Positions 50,846-59,545 of a stretch of DNA of 64,000 nt are shown here, one piece after another. The notes beneath the pieces are model-generated. The model was not told the DNA's origin. It saw only the letters and a list, made by a program, of their open reading frames with translations, and made no database searches. Source of the DNA: Ramlibacter sp. (lineage in GTDB: Bacteria > Pseudomonadota > Gammaproteobacteria > Burkholderiales > Burkholderiaceae_C). The position numbers were made by a program, and so were the translations under genes. Location: the NCBI GenBank assembly GCA_016713005.1, contig JADJPY010000001.1, positions 124,001-188,000 of the forward strand, read 5' to 3'. Numbering within the stretch: the stretch's first letter is position 1; every line of letters starts with the position of its first letter.

Positions 50846-51817
50846 ATGATTGCAGCCCCAACGTTTGCCGATGTCCAGTCGGCCGCCTCGCGCCTGCGCG
50901 GCCACGCCCACCGCACGCCTGTGCTGCGTTCGGCCACGGCCGACGCGCGACTGGGCGCCCAGCTTTTTTTCAAGTGCGAGAACTTCCAGCGCATGGGCGC
51001 CTTCAAGTTCCGTGGTGCATTCAATGCGTTGAGCCAGTTCACGCCGCAGCAGAAACAGGCAGGGGTGGTGACGTTCTCGTCGGGCAACCACGCGCAGGCC
51101 ATTGCGCTGTCGGCGCGCATCCTGGGCATCGCGGCAGCCATCCTGATGCCGCAGGATGCACCGCAGGCCAAGATCGACGCCACGCGGGGCTATCTGGGCA
51201 GCGGCGGCGAGATCATCCTGTACGACCGCTACACGCAGGACCGCGAGGTATTGGTGGCCGACCTGGCGGCGCGGCGCGGCATGACCCTGATCCCGCCCTA
51301 CGACCATCCCCATGTCATCGCCGGCCAGGGGACGGCCGCGCTTGAGCTGTTTGAGGAATGCGGCGCGCTGGACGCACTGTTTGTCTGCCTGGGCGGCGGC
51401 GGCCTGCTCAGCGGCAGCGCACTGGCCGCGCGCGCGATGGTGCCGTCGTGCAAGGTGATCGGCGTGGAGCCAGAAGCCGGCAACGACGGCCAGCAGGCGT
51501 TTCGCACCGGCGCGATCGTGCACATCCCTGTGCCGCGCACCATCGCCGACGGCGCCCAGACGCAGCACCTGGGGCAATACACCTTTGAGGTGATCCGCCG
51601 CGACGTGGACGACATCGTCACCGTCACCGATGGACAGCTGGTGGACGCCATGCGCTTTTACGCCCAGCGCATGAAGCTGGTGGTTGAACCCACGGGTTGC
51701 CTGAGCCTGGCCGCGGCGCTGCAGGCGGGCGACGCGCTCAAGGGGCAGCGCGTGGGCATTCTGGTGAGTGGCGGCAATGTGGATCTGGCGCGCTATGCGC
51801 AGCTGCTGACCGGCTGA
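50846..51817 (+). CDS. PLP-dependent threonine/serine dehydratase-like ammonia-lyase
   Basis: Fold-type II PLP enzyme of 323 residues. The cofactor lysine lies in GAFKFRGAFNAL, the phosphate-binding loop is GGGGLLSG and the asparagine loop is SSGNHAQAIAL. No ACT regulatory domain is present, so it is the short catabolic type; the sequence style fits threo-3-hydroxy-L-aspartate ammonia-lyase or serine racemase-like dehydratases. GGAGG lies just ahead of the ATG. It is the only plus-strand gene between the permease and the ATPase genes. Confidence 0.87.
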   Translation: MIAAPTFADVQSAASRLRGHAHRTPVLRSATADARLGAQLFFKCENFQRMGAFKFRGAFNALSQFTPQQKQAGVVTFSSGNHAQAIALSARILGIAAAILMPQDAPQAKIDATRGYLGSGGEIILYDRYTQDREVLVADLAARRGMTLIPPYDHPHVIAGQGTAALELFEECGALDALFVCLGGGGLLSGSALAARAMVPSCKVIGVEPEAGNDGQQAFRTGAIVHIPVPRTIADGAQTQHLGQYTFEVIRRDVDDIVTVTDGQLVDAMRFYAQRMKLVVEPTGCLSLAAALQAGDALKGQRVGILVSGGNVDLARYAQLLTG

Positions 51818-51878
51818 CGGCGAACGGTTGAGGCTCGCCGAGGCCGTCTGCCCGTCGCTGCGCTCCGCGCGAAAGGTA

Positions 51879-52526
51879 TCAGCCCCTGATGCCGTGCGCC
51901 GTCAGGTGCAGCACGCGGTCGGCTCGGGCGGCCGCGGCTTCAGAGTGCGTCACCAGCACCAGTGAGGCGCCGTGTTCGCGTGTCTGCGCGGCCAGCACAT
52001 CCATCACACGCGCGGCCGTGTCCGGATCCAGGTTGCCGGTGGGCTCGTCGGCCAGCACCAGCGCCGGGCGGTGCACCAGCGCACGGGCGATGGCCACGCG
52101 CTGCAACTGCCCGCCACTGAGCTGCTGGGGCAGGCGGTCGCCCAACCCCTGCAGGCCCACGGCTTCCAGCATCTGCGCGACGCGGGCGTCGTCGGGCTGC
52201 TTGAGCAACAGCAGCGGCAACGCCACGTTCTGCGCCACGTCCAGGTGAGGCAGCACATGAAAAGCCTGGAAGACAAAGCCCACATGCCTGCGCCGCCACA
52301 CCGCGCAAGCTGCTTCGCCCAGTTGCCCGATGACCACGCCATCCAGCTGCACAGATCCGGCGTCCGGCACATCCAGCCCCGCCATACAGTTCAAAAGGGT
52401 GGATTTGCCCACGCCGGACTCGCCAACGATGGCGACGAATTCGCCCGCACGAACCTCCAGCGTCACCCCGCTGAACACGGCGGTGTCGCCATAGCGGCGC
52501 GCGAGGTCGCGGACCTGCAGGCTCAC
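51879..52526 (-). CDS. LolD/MacB-type ABC transporter ATPase
   Basis: A 215-residue ATPase with Walker A GESGVGKST, Q-loop FVFQAFHVLP, signature LSGGQLQRVAIARAL, Walker B LVLADEPTGNLD and H-loop VTHS. It belongs to the group that works with FtsX-type permeases in lipoprotein, lipid or peptide export. The natural partner is the permease gene at 48259-50799, from which it is separated by an opposite-strand lyase gene. The GTG start at 52526 overlaps the miaA stop (GTGA), so it is translated from the miaA transcript. Confidence 0.9.
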   Translation of the reverse strand: MSLQVRDLARRYGDTAVFSGVTLEVRAGEFVAIVGESGVGKSTLLNCMAGLDVPDAGSVQLDGVVIGQLGEAACAVWRRRHVGFVFQAFHVLPHLDVAQNVALPLLLLKQPDDARVAQMLEAVGLQGLGDRLPQQLSGGQLQRVAIARALVHRPALVLADEPTGNLDPDTAARVMDVLAAQTREHGASLVLVTHSEAAAARADRVLHLTAHGIRG

Positions 52527-53527
52527 GGTGCCGGCCCCAGTTGCCGGCGCACCTGGCGCAACACCTGCTCCATGGCGTCGGGTGCGTCGCAGGCCACCAC
52601 GGTTCGCCCGGGCATGCCACGCAGCCAGGTCAGCTGGCGCTTGGCCAGCTGCCGGGTCGCAAACAGGGCACGGTCACGCAGACCGGCCAGCGCGGCGGGT
52701 GACAGGCCAAGCTGCAGCGTGTTCTCGCCCGCGCTTTCGGCCACATCCAGCGCCTCCCAGGTCTGCCGGTAACCCACGCAGCGCATCGACGGCAGCCCGG
52801 GCGAGAGGTCGCCGCGCGCGCGCAAGCGCCGCACCTCGTCCACCAGGCCAGCGGCGAGCATCGCGTCCAGGCGCTGCGCGATGCGAGCGTGCAGCCATGC
52901 CCTGTCTTCCGGTTCAAGCGAAATAATGGCTCCAGCCCCCGCCGGATATGGCTGGGCCGCTATGGTTTTTATAGCGTCCGAGGCCCGGCCGTGGAAGGCT
53001 GAGAGGGGCTTGCCCGAGATGCGCCAGACCTCGAGTGCGCGCTGGATGCGCTGCGCATCGTTGGGGGCCAGGCGCGCTGCCGTCGCCGCATCCACCCGCG
53101 CCAGCTCGGCGTGCAGGGCCGGCCAGCCGCGTGCGGCGGCCTCGGCGTCCAGCGCCGCGCGAACAGACGGGTCGGTGGCCGGCATGGCGTCCAGACCCTG
53201 CAGCAGGGCCTTGAAGTACAGCATCGTGCCGCCCACCAGCAGCGGCAGCCGTCCGCGGGCCTGGATCTCGCCGATCAGGCGCGACGCGTCGGCGGCGAAT
53301 GCGGCCGCACTGTAGGCGTGCAGCGGGTCCAGGATGTCGATCAGGTGGTGCGGCACGGCGGCGCGTTCGGCCGGCGTGGGCTTGGCCGTGCCGATGTCCA
53401 TGCCGCGGTACACCAATGCCGAATCCACGCTGATGATCTCCACTGGCCAGTTCCGGGCAATCGCCATGGCAGCCGCCGTCTTGCCCGACGCAGTGGGGCC
53501 GGCGAGCAAGATGACACCCGTGCTCAT
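52523..53527 (-). CDS. miaA: tRNA dimethylallyltransferase
   Basis: Adds the dimethylallyl group to N6 of A37 in tRNAs reading UNN codons. The protein has 334 residues. The P-loop GPTASGKT is at 10-17, followed by DSALVYRGMDIGTAKP, HHLIDIL and the LLVGGTMLYFKALLQG segment. Residues about 185-203 come from repeat copy 6 in sense orientation; they lie between the QRALEVWRISGKPLS helix and the LEPEDRAWLHARI helix, in a stretch that varies between MiaA proteins. The ATG at 53527 overlaps the MFS stop, and the stop overlaps the ATPase start. Confidence 0.95.
   Translation of the reverse strand: MSTGVILLAGPTASGKTAAAMAIARNWPVEIISVDSALVYRGMDIGTAKPTPAERAAVPHHLIDILDPLHAYSAAAFAADASRLIGEIQARGRLPLLVGGTMLYFKALLQGLDAMPATDPSVRAALDAEAAARGWPALHAELARVDAATAARLAPNDAQRIQRALEVWRISGKPLSAFHGRASDAIKTIAAQPYPAGAGAIISLEPEDRAWLHARIAQRLDAMLAAGLVDEVRRLRARGDLSPGLPSMRCVGYRQTWEALDVAESAGENTLQLGLSPAALAGLRDRALFATRQLAKRQLTWLRGMPGRTVVACDAPDAMEQVLRQVRRQLGPAP
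52921..52975 (-). repeat. dispersed 55-bp repeat, copy 6 (inside miaA, sense)
   Basis: On the minus strand it reads GCTATAAAAACCATAGC through to GGCGGGGGCTGGAGCC. It is the only copy lying in the same direction as its host gene, and encodes part of AIKTIAAQPYPAGAGAII in MiaA. Confidence 0.85.
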
Positions 53528-54744
53528 GCCGCTGCCGCTTTCGCCGAAACGTCGCCCCAGCGCTGCACCGGCACCCACGCCACGAAGGCGATGACCGCCG
53601 ACCAGAACCACACCCCATGCACCAGCGGGAACACGGTGCCGTCGATGCGCGCGCCCAGCCAGGCACCGATTCCGAACGCCACGACCGTGAGGAAGAAGCC
53701 CGACAACGCCGACGCGGCGCCGGCGATGTGCGGGAACGGCGCCACCGCGCCCGTCTGCGTGCACGGCTGGTGGATGCCGTGCCCGATCATGAACAGGTAG
53801 TGCGGCAGCAGGAAGGCCCACCAGGTGTGCACACCGGCCATGGCCAGCAGGCCCATGCCCGTGCCGCCGGCCAGGCTGAGTGCGGCGCCCACCCGCACGG
53901 CGCCCTGCAGGCCCACGCGCGGCAACAGGCGGCGACAGGCAAACGTGCCCAGGATGTACGCCAGCGACGCGCTGGCCATGGCCAGGCCGTACATCGGGCG
54001 CGAGACGCGGTACACATCGAGGAACACGAAGGAGGACGCCGCCAGGAAGGTGAACAGCCCACCATAGGCGGCGGCCAGCAGCCCCGCCCAGGCGATGAAG
54101 CCGCGGTGGCTGGCAATGCGCCCCCAGTTGCGCATCAGTGGCCCGAACTGCAACGGGGTGGGCTGGCGCAGCGTTTCAGCAAATCGCAGGGCCAGCAGCA
54201 CCAGCAGTGCCAGGCCAAACACCGCCAGCGTGCCCAACGCCCAGCGCCAGCCCACCAGCGGCACCAGGACGCCACCCGCCAGCGGGCTCAGGCACGCAAT
54301 GATGCCCAGACCGCCGAGTGAGCGCGCCATGACGCGCGCGCCCTCGGCCGGGGCGTACAGGTCGCGGATGATGGCGCGCGCGCACATCACCGCCGCACCC
54401 ATGGCCGCGCCCTGTACGGCCCGCGTGACGATCAGCCACTCGATGCTGGAGGCCAGCATGTTGCCGATGCCCGCCAGCGTGTACAGCGCGACCCCGCCCA
54501 GCAGCACGGGCCGGCGGCCAAAGCGGTCCGACAGCGGCCCAAAGAACAGCTGCGACACGCCAAAGCACAGCAACAGCGCAGTGAGAGTGAGTTGCCCCTG
54601 GCTGATGCGTGCGCCCAGTTCGGTGGTCAGGGCCGGCAGGGCGGGCAGGTACAGGTCGGTGGTGATGGGCTGGATGCCCAGCAACAGGGCCAGCAGCAAC
54701 ACCACGACGCCCGGCGACATGGGCTTGGCGGGAGAAACAGACAT
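53524..54744 (-). CDS. MFS transporter of the Bcr/CflA drug-efflux type
   Basis: A 406-residue major facilitator with twelve membrane helices (DHA1 group). The loop 2-3 motif GPLSDRFGRRPVLLGG and the Bcr-like N-terminus (GIQPITTDLYLPALPAL) are clear. Members export drugs or small metabolites such as sulfonamides, bicyclomycin or cysteine; the substrate is unknown here. I use the ATG at 54744; an internal ATG at 54720 is possible. The stop overlaps the miaA start (ATGA). Confidence 0.88.
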   Translation of the reverse strand: MSVSPAKPMSPGVVVLLLALLLGIQPITTDLYLPALPALTTELGARISQGQLTLTALLLCFGVSQLFFGPLSDRFGRRPVLLGGVALYTLAGIGNMLASSIEWLIVTRAVQGAAMGAAVMCARAIIRDLYAPAEGARVMARSLGGLGIIACLSPLAGGVLVPLVGWRWALGTLAVFGLALLVLLALRFAETLRQPTPLQFGPLMRNWGRIASHRGFIAWAGLLAAAYGGLFTFLAASSFVFLDVYRVSRPMYGLAMASASLAYILGTFACRRLLPRVGLQGAVRVGAALSLAGGTGMGLLAMAGVHTWWAFLLPHYLFMIGHGIHQPCTQTGAVAPFPHIAGAASALSGFFLTVVAFGIGAWLGARIDGTVFPLVHGVWFWSAVIAFVAWVPVQRWGDVSAKAAAA

Positions 54745-54779
54745 CGACCCGAGCGTAGCAGACCAGTGCCCGCCGGATC

Positions 54780-55742
54780 TCATCCCAGGAGACGGTGTGC
54801 GAGGGCGCTGTACGCGGGAATTCCCACGAGGATGTTGAACGGAAAGGTCAATCCAAGGGACATGCCGAAGTACAGGGACGGGCTGGCCTCGGGAATCGCG
54901 TGCCGGACCACGGCGGGGACCGCGATGTAGGACGCACTGGCTGCCAGCACCATGAGCAGTGTGGTGTTGCCCGGCGAGAGCCCCAGCAGCGCGCCCAGAC
55001 CGAGCGCAAGCATGGCATGCGCCAGCGGAGCCGCCAGGGCGTACACGGCAAGCCAGAGGGAGCGACCGGCCAGTTGCCCCATGTTGCGTGCGGCCATCAG
55101 GCCCATGTCAAGCAGGAAGAACGCCAGCATGCCCTTGAACAGGTCGACCGAGAACGGCTTCATGGCCGCTTCGCCTGCGTCACCCGTGATCAGGCCCACC
55201 ACCATGGCGCCCAGGAGCAGAAGCTGTGCCCCGTCCGTCAGGGACTCGTGCAGGATTTTTGGCAAGGGGGTGGAGGACGCGGCACCGCCATCCTTTCGCC
55301 TGGCGATGTTGGCCATCAGCACCGCCACGATGATTGCCGGCGACTCCATCAGCGCCATGGCTGCGGCCATGTGGCCGCCAAAGGCAAGGCCACGCGAATC
55401 GAGGTACTGGACCGCGGTAATGAAAGTCACCGCGCTGACAGAGCCATAGGTGGCGGCCAGGGCGGCGGCATCGTAGGGACTGACGATCCGGCGAAGCAAC
55501 GCATACCCGGCCAGGGGAATCACGAACGCCAGGGTGATCGCTGCGCCCAGGCTGAGAGCCACCTCCGCTGTCAGGCCCGAATCGGCCAGCGCGAACCCGC
55601 CCTTCAGGCCCAGCGCCATCAACAGGTACAGCGAGAGGAACCGGGCGATGGCCGGAGGAATTTCCAGGTTGGAGCGGATCAGCCCGGCGGCCATGCCGAA
55701 CACAAAAAACAGGATGGCCGGATCGAGGAAGCCGGAGGTCAC
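54780..55742 (-). CDS. sodium-dependent bicarbonate permease, SbtA-like
   Basis: A 320-residue membrane protein with about ten helices in two related halves, matching the SbtA/DUF897 family (FLDPAILFFVFGMAAGLI, LYLLMALGLKGGFALADSGL, FNILVGIPAY). Cyanobacterial SbtA takes up bicarbonate with sodium. The GTG at 55742 overlaps the stop of the upstream LysR gene (GTGA), so the two are translationally coupled. No SbtB-like PII gene follows. The role in a non-photosynthetic bacterium could be bicarbonate supply for carboxylases. Confidence 0.85.
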   Translation of the reverse strand: MTSGFLDPAILFFVFGMAAGLIRSNLEIPPAIARFLSLYLLMALGLKGGFALADSGLTAEVALSLGAAITLAFVIPLAGYALLRRIVSPYDAAALAATYGSVSAVTFITAVQYLDSRGLAFGGHMAAAMALMESPAIIVAVLMANIARRKDGGAASSTPLPKILHESLTDGAQLLLLGAMVVGLITGDAGEAAMKPFSVDLFKGMLAFFLLDMGLMAARNMGQLAGRSLWLAVYALAAPLAHAMLALGLGALLGLSPGNTTLLMVLAASASYIAVPAVVRHAIPEASPSLYFGMSLGLTFPFNILVGIPAYSALAHRLLG

Positions 55743-56623
55743 GGCCGAACAGGCAGCAGACGCTGGACCAGCGGATGCTGGACCTTGCGCGAGGTTGCGA
55801 TGGCGAAGAAGTGCTCTTCCACACCCGTGCACGGGCCGATCCGGCGGACACCGTAGCGCGCGGCAAGATCATCTTGAACCATTTCGGCTGCGGGGAACAC
55901 CCCCATCCCGCCGGCGCCAAAGGTTTTCAGCAGGGCACTGTCCTCGAACTCCCCAACGACGCGCGGCCGCACGCCCTCGCGCTCCAGCCACTGGTCCAGC
56001 CTCAGCCGGACGGCAGCATGCGCGGTCGGCAGAAGCATCGGAACGCCGGACAGCGACTGCGGAAACCCGCGTCGCGCGGCCTGGGCCATGGCGGGGGACG
56101 CGTACCAGGCCACGGCCGAAGAGCCCAGCGGGTGGCTGTACAGCTTGAGGTTGGGGTTGGCGGGGGCAGGGCGGTCGGCCAGCACCACATCCAGGCGGTG
56201 CAGGGCCAGATCCCCCAGCAGGTCGTCAAATTCGTCCACGTGGCACAGCAGGCGCAGGTTGGGCTCCTGGATGACCGGCTGCAACAGGCGCTGCACGACC
56301 AGCTTGGGCAGCCCGTCGGAGATGCCGGCCATCAGCCGGACACTGGGGACGCCAGCCGTGTCCTGCACCGATGTGCGCAGCTGTTCGCCCAACTGGAAGA
56401 TCTGGTCGGCCTGGCGCATGGCCACCAGTCCTGCCTCGGTGAGCGTGACGCCGCGCCCCGCTGGCTTGAGCAGCACGACGCCCAGGGATTTTTCCAGTTC
56501 GCGCACCTGCGCACTGACGGTCTGCACCGCCATGTCCAGCTTGCTGGCGGCGCGGGAGATGCCGCCCTCCTTGGCGACAACCCAGAAGTAGTAGAGGTGG
56601 CGGTAGTTCAGGTCGTAAACCAT
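55739..56623 (-). CDS. LysR-family regulator, NhaR-like
   Basis: A 294-residue regulator. The N-terminal helix-turn-helix (LNYRHLYYFWVVAKEGGISR, AVQTVSAQVRELEKSLG) and the effector domain resemble NhaR throughout, including LGEFEDSALLKTFGAGGMGVF near the C-terminus (compare the NhaR ending with ALMKAFGA). NhaR activates sodium/proton antiporter genes in response to sodium. Here the next gene, coupled by a GTGA overlap, is a predicted sodium-dependent bicarbonate permease. It is cotranscribed with its likely target rather than divergent, which is unusual for LysR proteins. Confidence 0.9.
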   Translation of the reverse strand: MVYDLNYRHLYYFWVVAKEGGISRAASKLDMAVQTVSAQVRELEKSLGVVLLKPAGRGVTLTEAGLVAMRQADQIFQLGEQLRTSVQDTAGVPSVRLMAGISDGLPKLVVQRLLQPVIQEPNLRLLCHVDEFDDLLGDLALHRLDVVLADRPAPANPNLKLYSHPLGSSAVAWYASPAMAQAARRGFPQSLSGVPMLLPTAHAAVRLRLDQWLEREGVRPRVVGEFEDSALLKTFGAGGMGVFPAAEMVQDDLAARYGVRRIGPCTGVEEHFFAIATSRKVQHPLVQRLLPVRP

Positions 56624-56651
56624 GGTCGGGATTCCGGTTGGCGCAGGGGCA

Positions 56652-57200
56652 TCACAGCCTGGCTCTGGCGAACTTTCGCCGGCGCCACAAACGCTGGTAC
56701 AGCGGCATCAGCCACAGGGCCTGGATCAGCAGCCATGCCAGGACGGCAAGCACCAACCCCAGGATGGGCAGGCCGACCACCAGTGGCCAGCCCATGGCCT
56801 GCACCCAATGGGCCAGGTTCAGTGCCCACTGCCCGTTGCCTCCGCCGTCAAGGGGCGGCAGCACATGGTTGCCCGGCAGCACCCACTGGCCAATGCGGAA
56901 AGCCAGCGCGTACAGGGGCACGATGGTCAGCGGGTTGGTGTAGACGGTGGCAAGGGCCCCGGCGATCACATTGCCTCGCCACCACACGCACAGCAGCGCG
57001 GTACCCGCCACCTGAAGCGGGCCGGGGATCAGGCCGCAAAACATGCCGATGGCCACGCCCAGCGCCAGCGGGTTGCGGCTGAAGCTGAACACGTCGTGCC
57101 GGTCCAGCCAGGGCCGCCAGCGGCTCAGCAGCGGCCCGTTGAGACTGGCCAGAACCCGGGGCTCCAGTTGCCTGAACCAGCGGCGCAGTTGCAAGCTCAC
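56652..57200 (-). CDS. DUF2062 family membrane protein
   Basis: A 182-residue protein with about three membrane helices; the DUF2062 pattern is visible (NPLALGVAIGMFCGLIPGP, VYTNPLTIVPLYALAF). Function unknown; some relatives are fused to glycosyltransferases. The GTG start at 57200 overlaps the TerC stop, so the two are coupled. Confidence 0.85.
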   Translation of the reverse strand: MSLQLRRWFRQLEPRVLASLNGPLLSRWRPWLDRHDVFSFSRNPLALGVAIGMFCGLIPGPLQVAGTALLCVWWRGNVIAGALATVYTNPLTIVPLYALAFRIGQWVLPGNHVLPPLDGGGNGQWALNLAHWVQAMGWPLVVGLPILGLVLAVLAWLLIQALWLMPLYQRLWRRRKFARARL

Positions 57201-58177
57201 CCCTTGGGCGCGGGCAGCGCCGGTTTGGATTTGTGTCCGCTGGACCGCAGCAGCGAGGCCGCGATGCTGGCGGCAATGATGCCGGCCGTCACGCCCAGCG
57301 CCACGCCAATCGGGATCTTGTAAACGTCCAGCAGCAGCATCTTGGTGCCGATGAACACCAGCACCAGCGCAAGGCCATAGGCCAGCAGGTGGAAGCGGTC
57401 CGCCAGGTCGGCCAGCAGGAAGTACAGGGCTCGCAGGCCCAGGATGGCAAACACGTTGGCGGTCAGCACGATGAACGGGTCGCTTGTGATGGCAAAGATG
57501 GCGGGGATGGAATCCACCGCGAAAATCACGTCGGTGGTGCCTATCATGACAAGAACCACGAACATCGGCGTGTAGTACTTGACCCCGTTGATCCAGGTCA
57601 CCAGTTTCTCGCCGTCAAACTGTGACGACAGGTTCATGCGCTTGCGCAGGAAACGCAGCACCGGGTTCTGGTCCACCTCCGGCTCCTTGCCGGCGGCCAG
57701 CCACATCTTGATGCCCGTGATGACCAGGAACGCGCCAAACACATAGAGGATCCAGTGGAAGCTGGCCAGCAGCCAGGCGCCCACCAGGATCAGGATGGCG
57801 CGCAGCACGATGGCGGCAATGATGCCGACGATCAGCGCCCGCTTCTGGTATTCGGCTGGCACGGCAAAGTAGCTGAAGATCATCAGGAAGACAAAAATGT
57901 TGTCGATGGAGAGGCTCTTCTCCACCAGATAGCCGGTGATGAACTGCATCGACACGGTATTGGCCACCTCGCGGCCCTGGCTGCCGTCCAGGAACCACCA
58001 GAGCCAGCCAACGAACACGAAGGCCAGCGAGAACCACACCACGCTCCAGCCAGCGGCCTCTTTCATGGTGACCTTGTGGGCGCCCTGTTTCTCCATGACA
58101 AGCAGGTCGATGGCGATCGCCACGACCACAAAGACCGCGAAGCCTGTCCACATCCACCAGGTTCCGATGGTTTCCAT
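57197..58177 (-). CDS. TerC family integral membrane protein
   Basis: A 326-residue protein with about nine membrane helices of the TerC/Alx family. Conserved acidic segments in membrane helices (EKSLSIDNIFVFLMIFSYFA, TTDVIFAVDSIPAIFAIT) are present. Family members export manganese or calcium or act in metal loading of exported proteins, and some give tellurite tolerance. The ATG at 58177 starts METIGTWWMWTGF. I looked for a manganese riboswitch in the 216-bp upstream gap and did not see a convincing one. Confidence 0.9.
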   Translation of the reverse strand: METIGTWWMWTGFAVFVVVAIAIDLLVMEKQGAHKVTMKEAAGWSVVWFSLAFVFVGWLWWFLDGSQGREVANTVSMQFITGYLVEKSLSIDNIFVFLMIFSYFAVPAEYQKRALIVGIIAAIVLRAILILVGAWLLASFHWILYVFGAFLVITGIKMWLAAGKEPEVDQNPVLRFLRKRMNLSSQFDGEKLVTWINGVKYYTPMFVVLVMIGTTDVIFAVDSIPAIFAITSDPFIVLTANVFAILGLRALYFLLADLADRFHLLAYGLALVLVFIGTKMLLLDVYKIPIGVALGVTAGIIAASIAASLLRSSGHKSKPALPAPKG

Positions 58178-58393
58178 GTTATTCCGTCCAAGCAATGAGA
58201 TGCCGCAGTCTAGGGTCGGAATCAATCCTTAAAAACAAGAAATATACGCAATTTCATTCAGTAAATAACGGAATGTCATGCGGGCATGCCCACCCTGCGC
58301 TGAAAAACGCGGCCTGTACCGGAAAAGGGCTGTTCACAGGGCAGATGTCGGGTGTAAGCTGTTTTGCGGACGAGGCAATACAAGGAGAGGCAA

Positions 58394-59533
58394 ATGATTG
58401 ATCGCAGACAAACCGTGGTGGCCATGGGGCTTTCAATGCTGGGCGCGGGCATCGCCCGCGCGCAGTCGGCAGGCGTAACCGACCGGGAGGTCCTGCTCGG
58501 CCAGTTCGCCCCCACCACCGGCCCGGCCGCGCAGCTGGGGCTGCGCATGCAGGTGGGCATGCTGGCCTGGTTCCGCCATGTCAACGCACAGGGCGGCGTG
58601 GCCGGACGCAGCATCAAGCTGGTGACGCGGGACGACGGCTACGAGCCCGAGAAGGCCGTGGCGGCTGTCAAGGCGCTGATCAACGACGACAAGGTGTTCG
58701 CACTGGCGGGTTCGGTGGGCACACCCACCAACCTGGCGACCTTGCCGGTCATCACCGAGGAGCGGATTCCGCTGGTCGGACTGTTCACCGGCGCCCAGGG
58801 CCTGCGCGAGCCGTTCAACCGCAACCTCTTTCATGTGCGGGCCAGCTACTTTGACGAAACCGAGCGCATCGTGCAGCACCTCACGACGCTGGGCATCAAG
58901 AAGATTGCCGTGTTCCACCAGAACGACTCCTACGGCCAGGCGGGCCTGACCGGCGTCACCAACGCGCTCAAGCGGCGCCAGATGGAGCCGGCCGCCACCG
59001 CAACGGTCGAGCGCAACAGCGTGGATGTGTCCAAGGCGCTGGAGGTCATCCTCAAGGCCCAGCCCGAGGCCGTGGTGCAGATCAGTGCCTACAAATCCTG
59101 TGCGGCGTTCATCAAGCAGGCGCGCGCCAAAGGCTATGGCGGGCAGTTTTTCAACGTCAGTTTTGTCGGCTCCAAGGCACTGGCCGACGAACTGGGCGAC
59201 GCCGGCATGGGCGTGGTGATCTCGCAGGTGGTGCCGTTCCCCTACGCGGCCAACCTTCCGGTGGTGCGCGAATACCAGCAGCACATGACAGCCGCCGGCG
59301 AGAAGGACTTTGATTTCTCCAGCATGGAGGGCTACCTCTCGGCACGCGTGGTCACGGAAGGGCTGCGCCGCGCGGGGAAGACATTGACGCGGGATTCGTT
59401 CGTCACCGGCCTGGAATCCATGCGCGAGGTGGACATCGGGGGCTTCAAGATCACCTACAGCCCCAAGGACCATCAAGGATCGAACTTCACCGACCTGACC
59501 ATCATTGGTCGTGGCGGCAGGTTCGTGCGCTAG
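58394..59533 (+). CDS. ABC transporter substrate-binding protein, Peripla_BP_6
   Basis: A 379-residue periplasmic binding protein. A signal peptide with a twin arginine (DRRQTVVAMGLSMLGAG) covers about 1-25, cleavage after ARAQ. The LivK-like fold is clear (LLGQFAPTTGPAAQLG, IAVFHQNDSYGQAGL, DFSSMEGYLSARVV). AAGGAGAGG precedes the ATG at 58394. No permease or ATPase gene is near, so this is a second orphan receptor; ligands in this group are often amino acids, aromatic acids or urea. Confidence 0.88.
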   Translation: MIDRRQTVVAMGLSMLGAGIARAQSAGVTDREVLLGQFAPTTGPAAQLGLRMQVGMLAWFRHVNAQGGVAGRSIKLVTRDDGYEPEKAVAAVKALINDDKVFALAGSVGTPTNLATLPVITEERIPLVGLFTGAQGLREPFNRNLFHVRASYFDETERIVQHLTTLGIKKIAVFHQNDSYGQAGLTGVTNALKRRQMEPAATATVERNSVDVSKALEVILKAQPEAVVQISAYKSCAAFIKQARAKGYGGQFFNVSFVGSKALADELGDAGMGVVISQVVPFPYAANLPVVREYQQHMTAAGEKDFDFSSMEGYLSARVVTEGLRRAGKTLTRDSFVTGLESMREVDIGGFKITYSPKDHQGSNFTDLTIIGRGGRFVR

Positions 59534-59545
59534 GGCACGCCGCCT

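Noticed and set aside
58178..58393. Possible yybP-ykoY/manganese riboswitch upstream of the TerC gene
   Set aside because: I looked for the conserved junction bases and paired arms in the 216-bp gap and found no convincing match.
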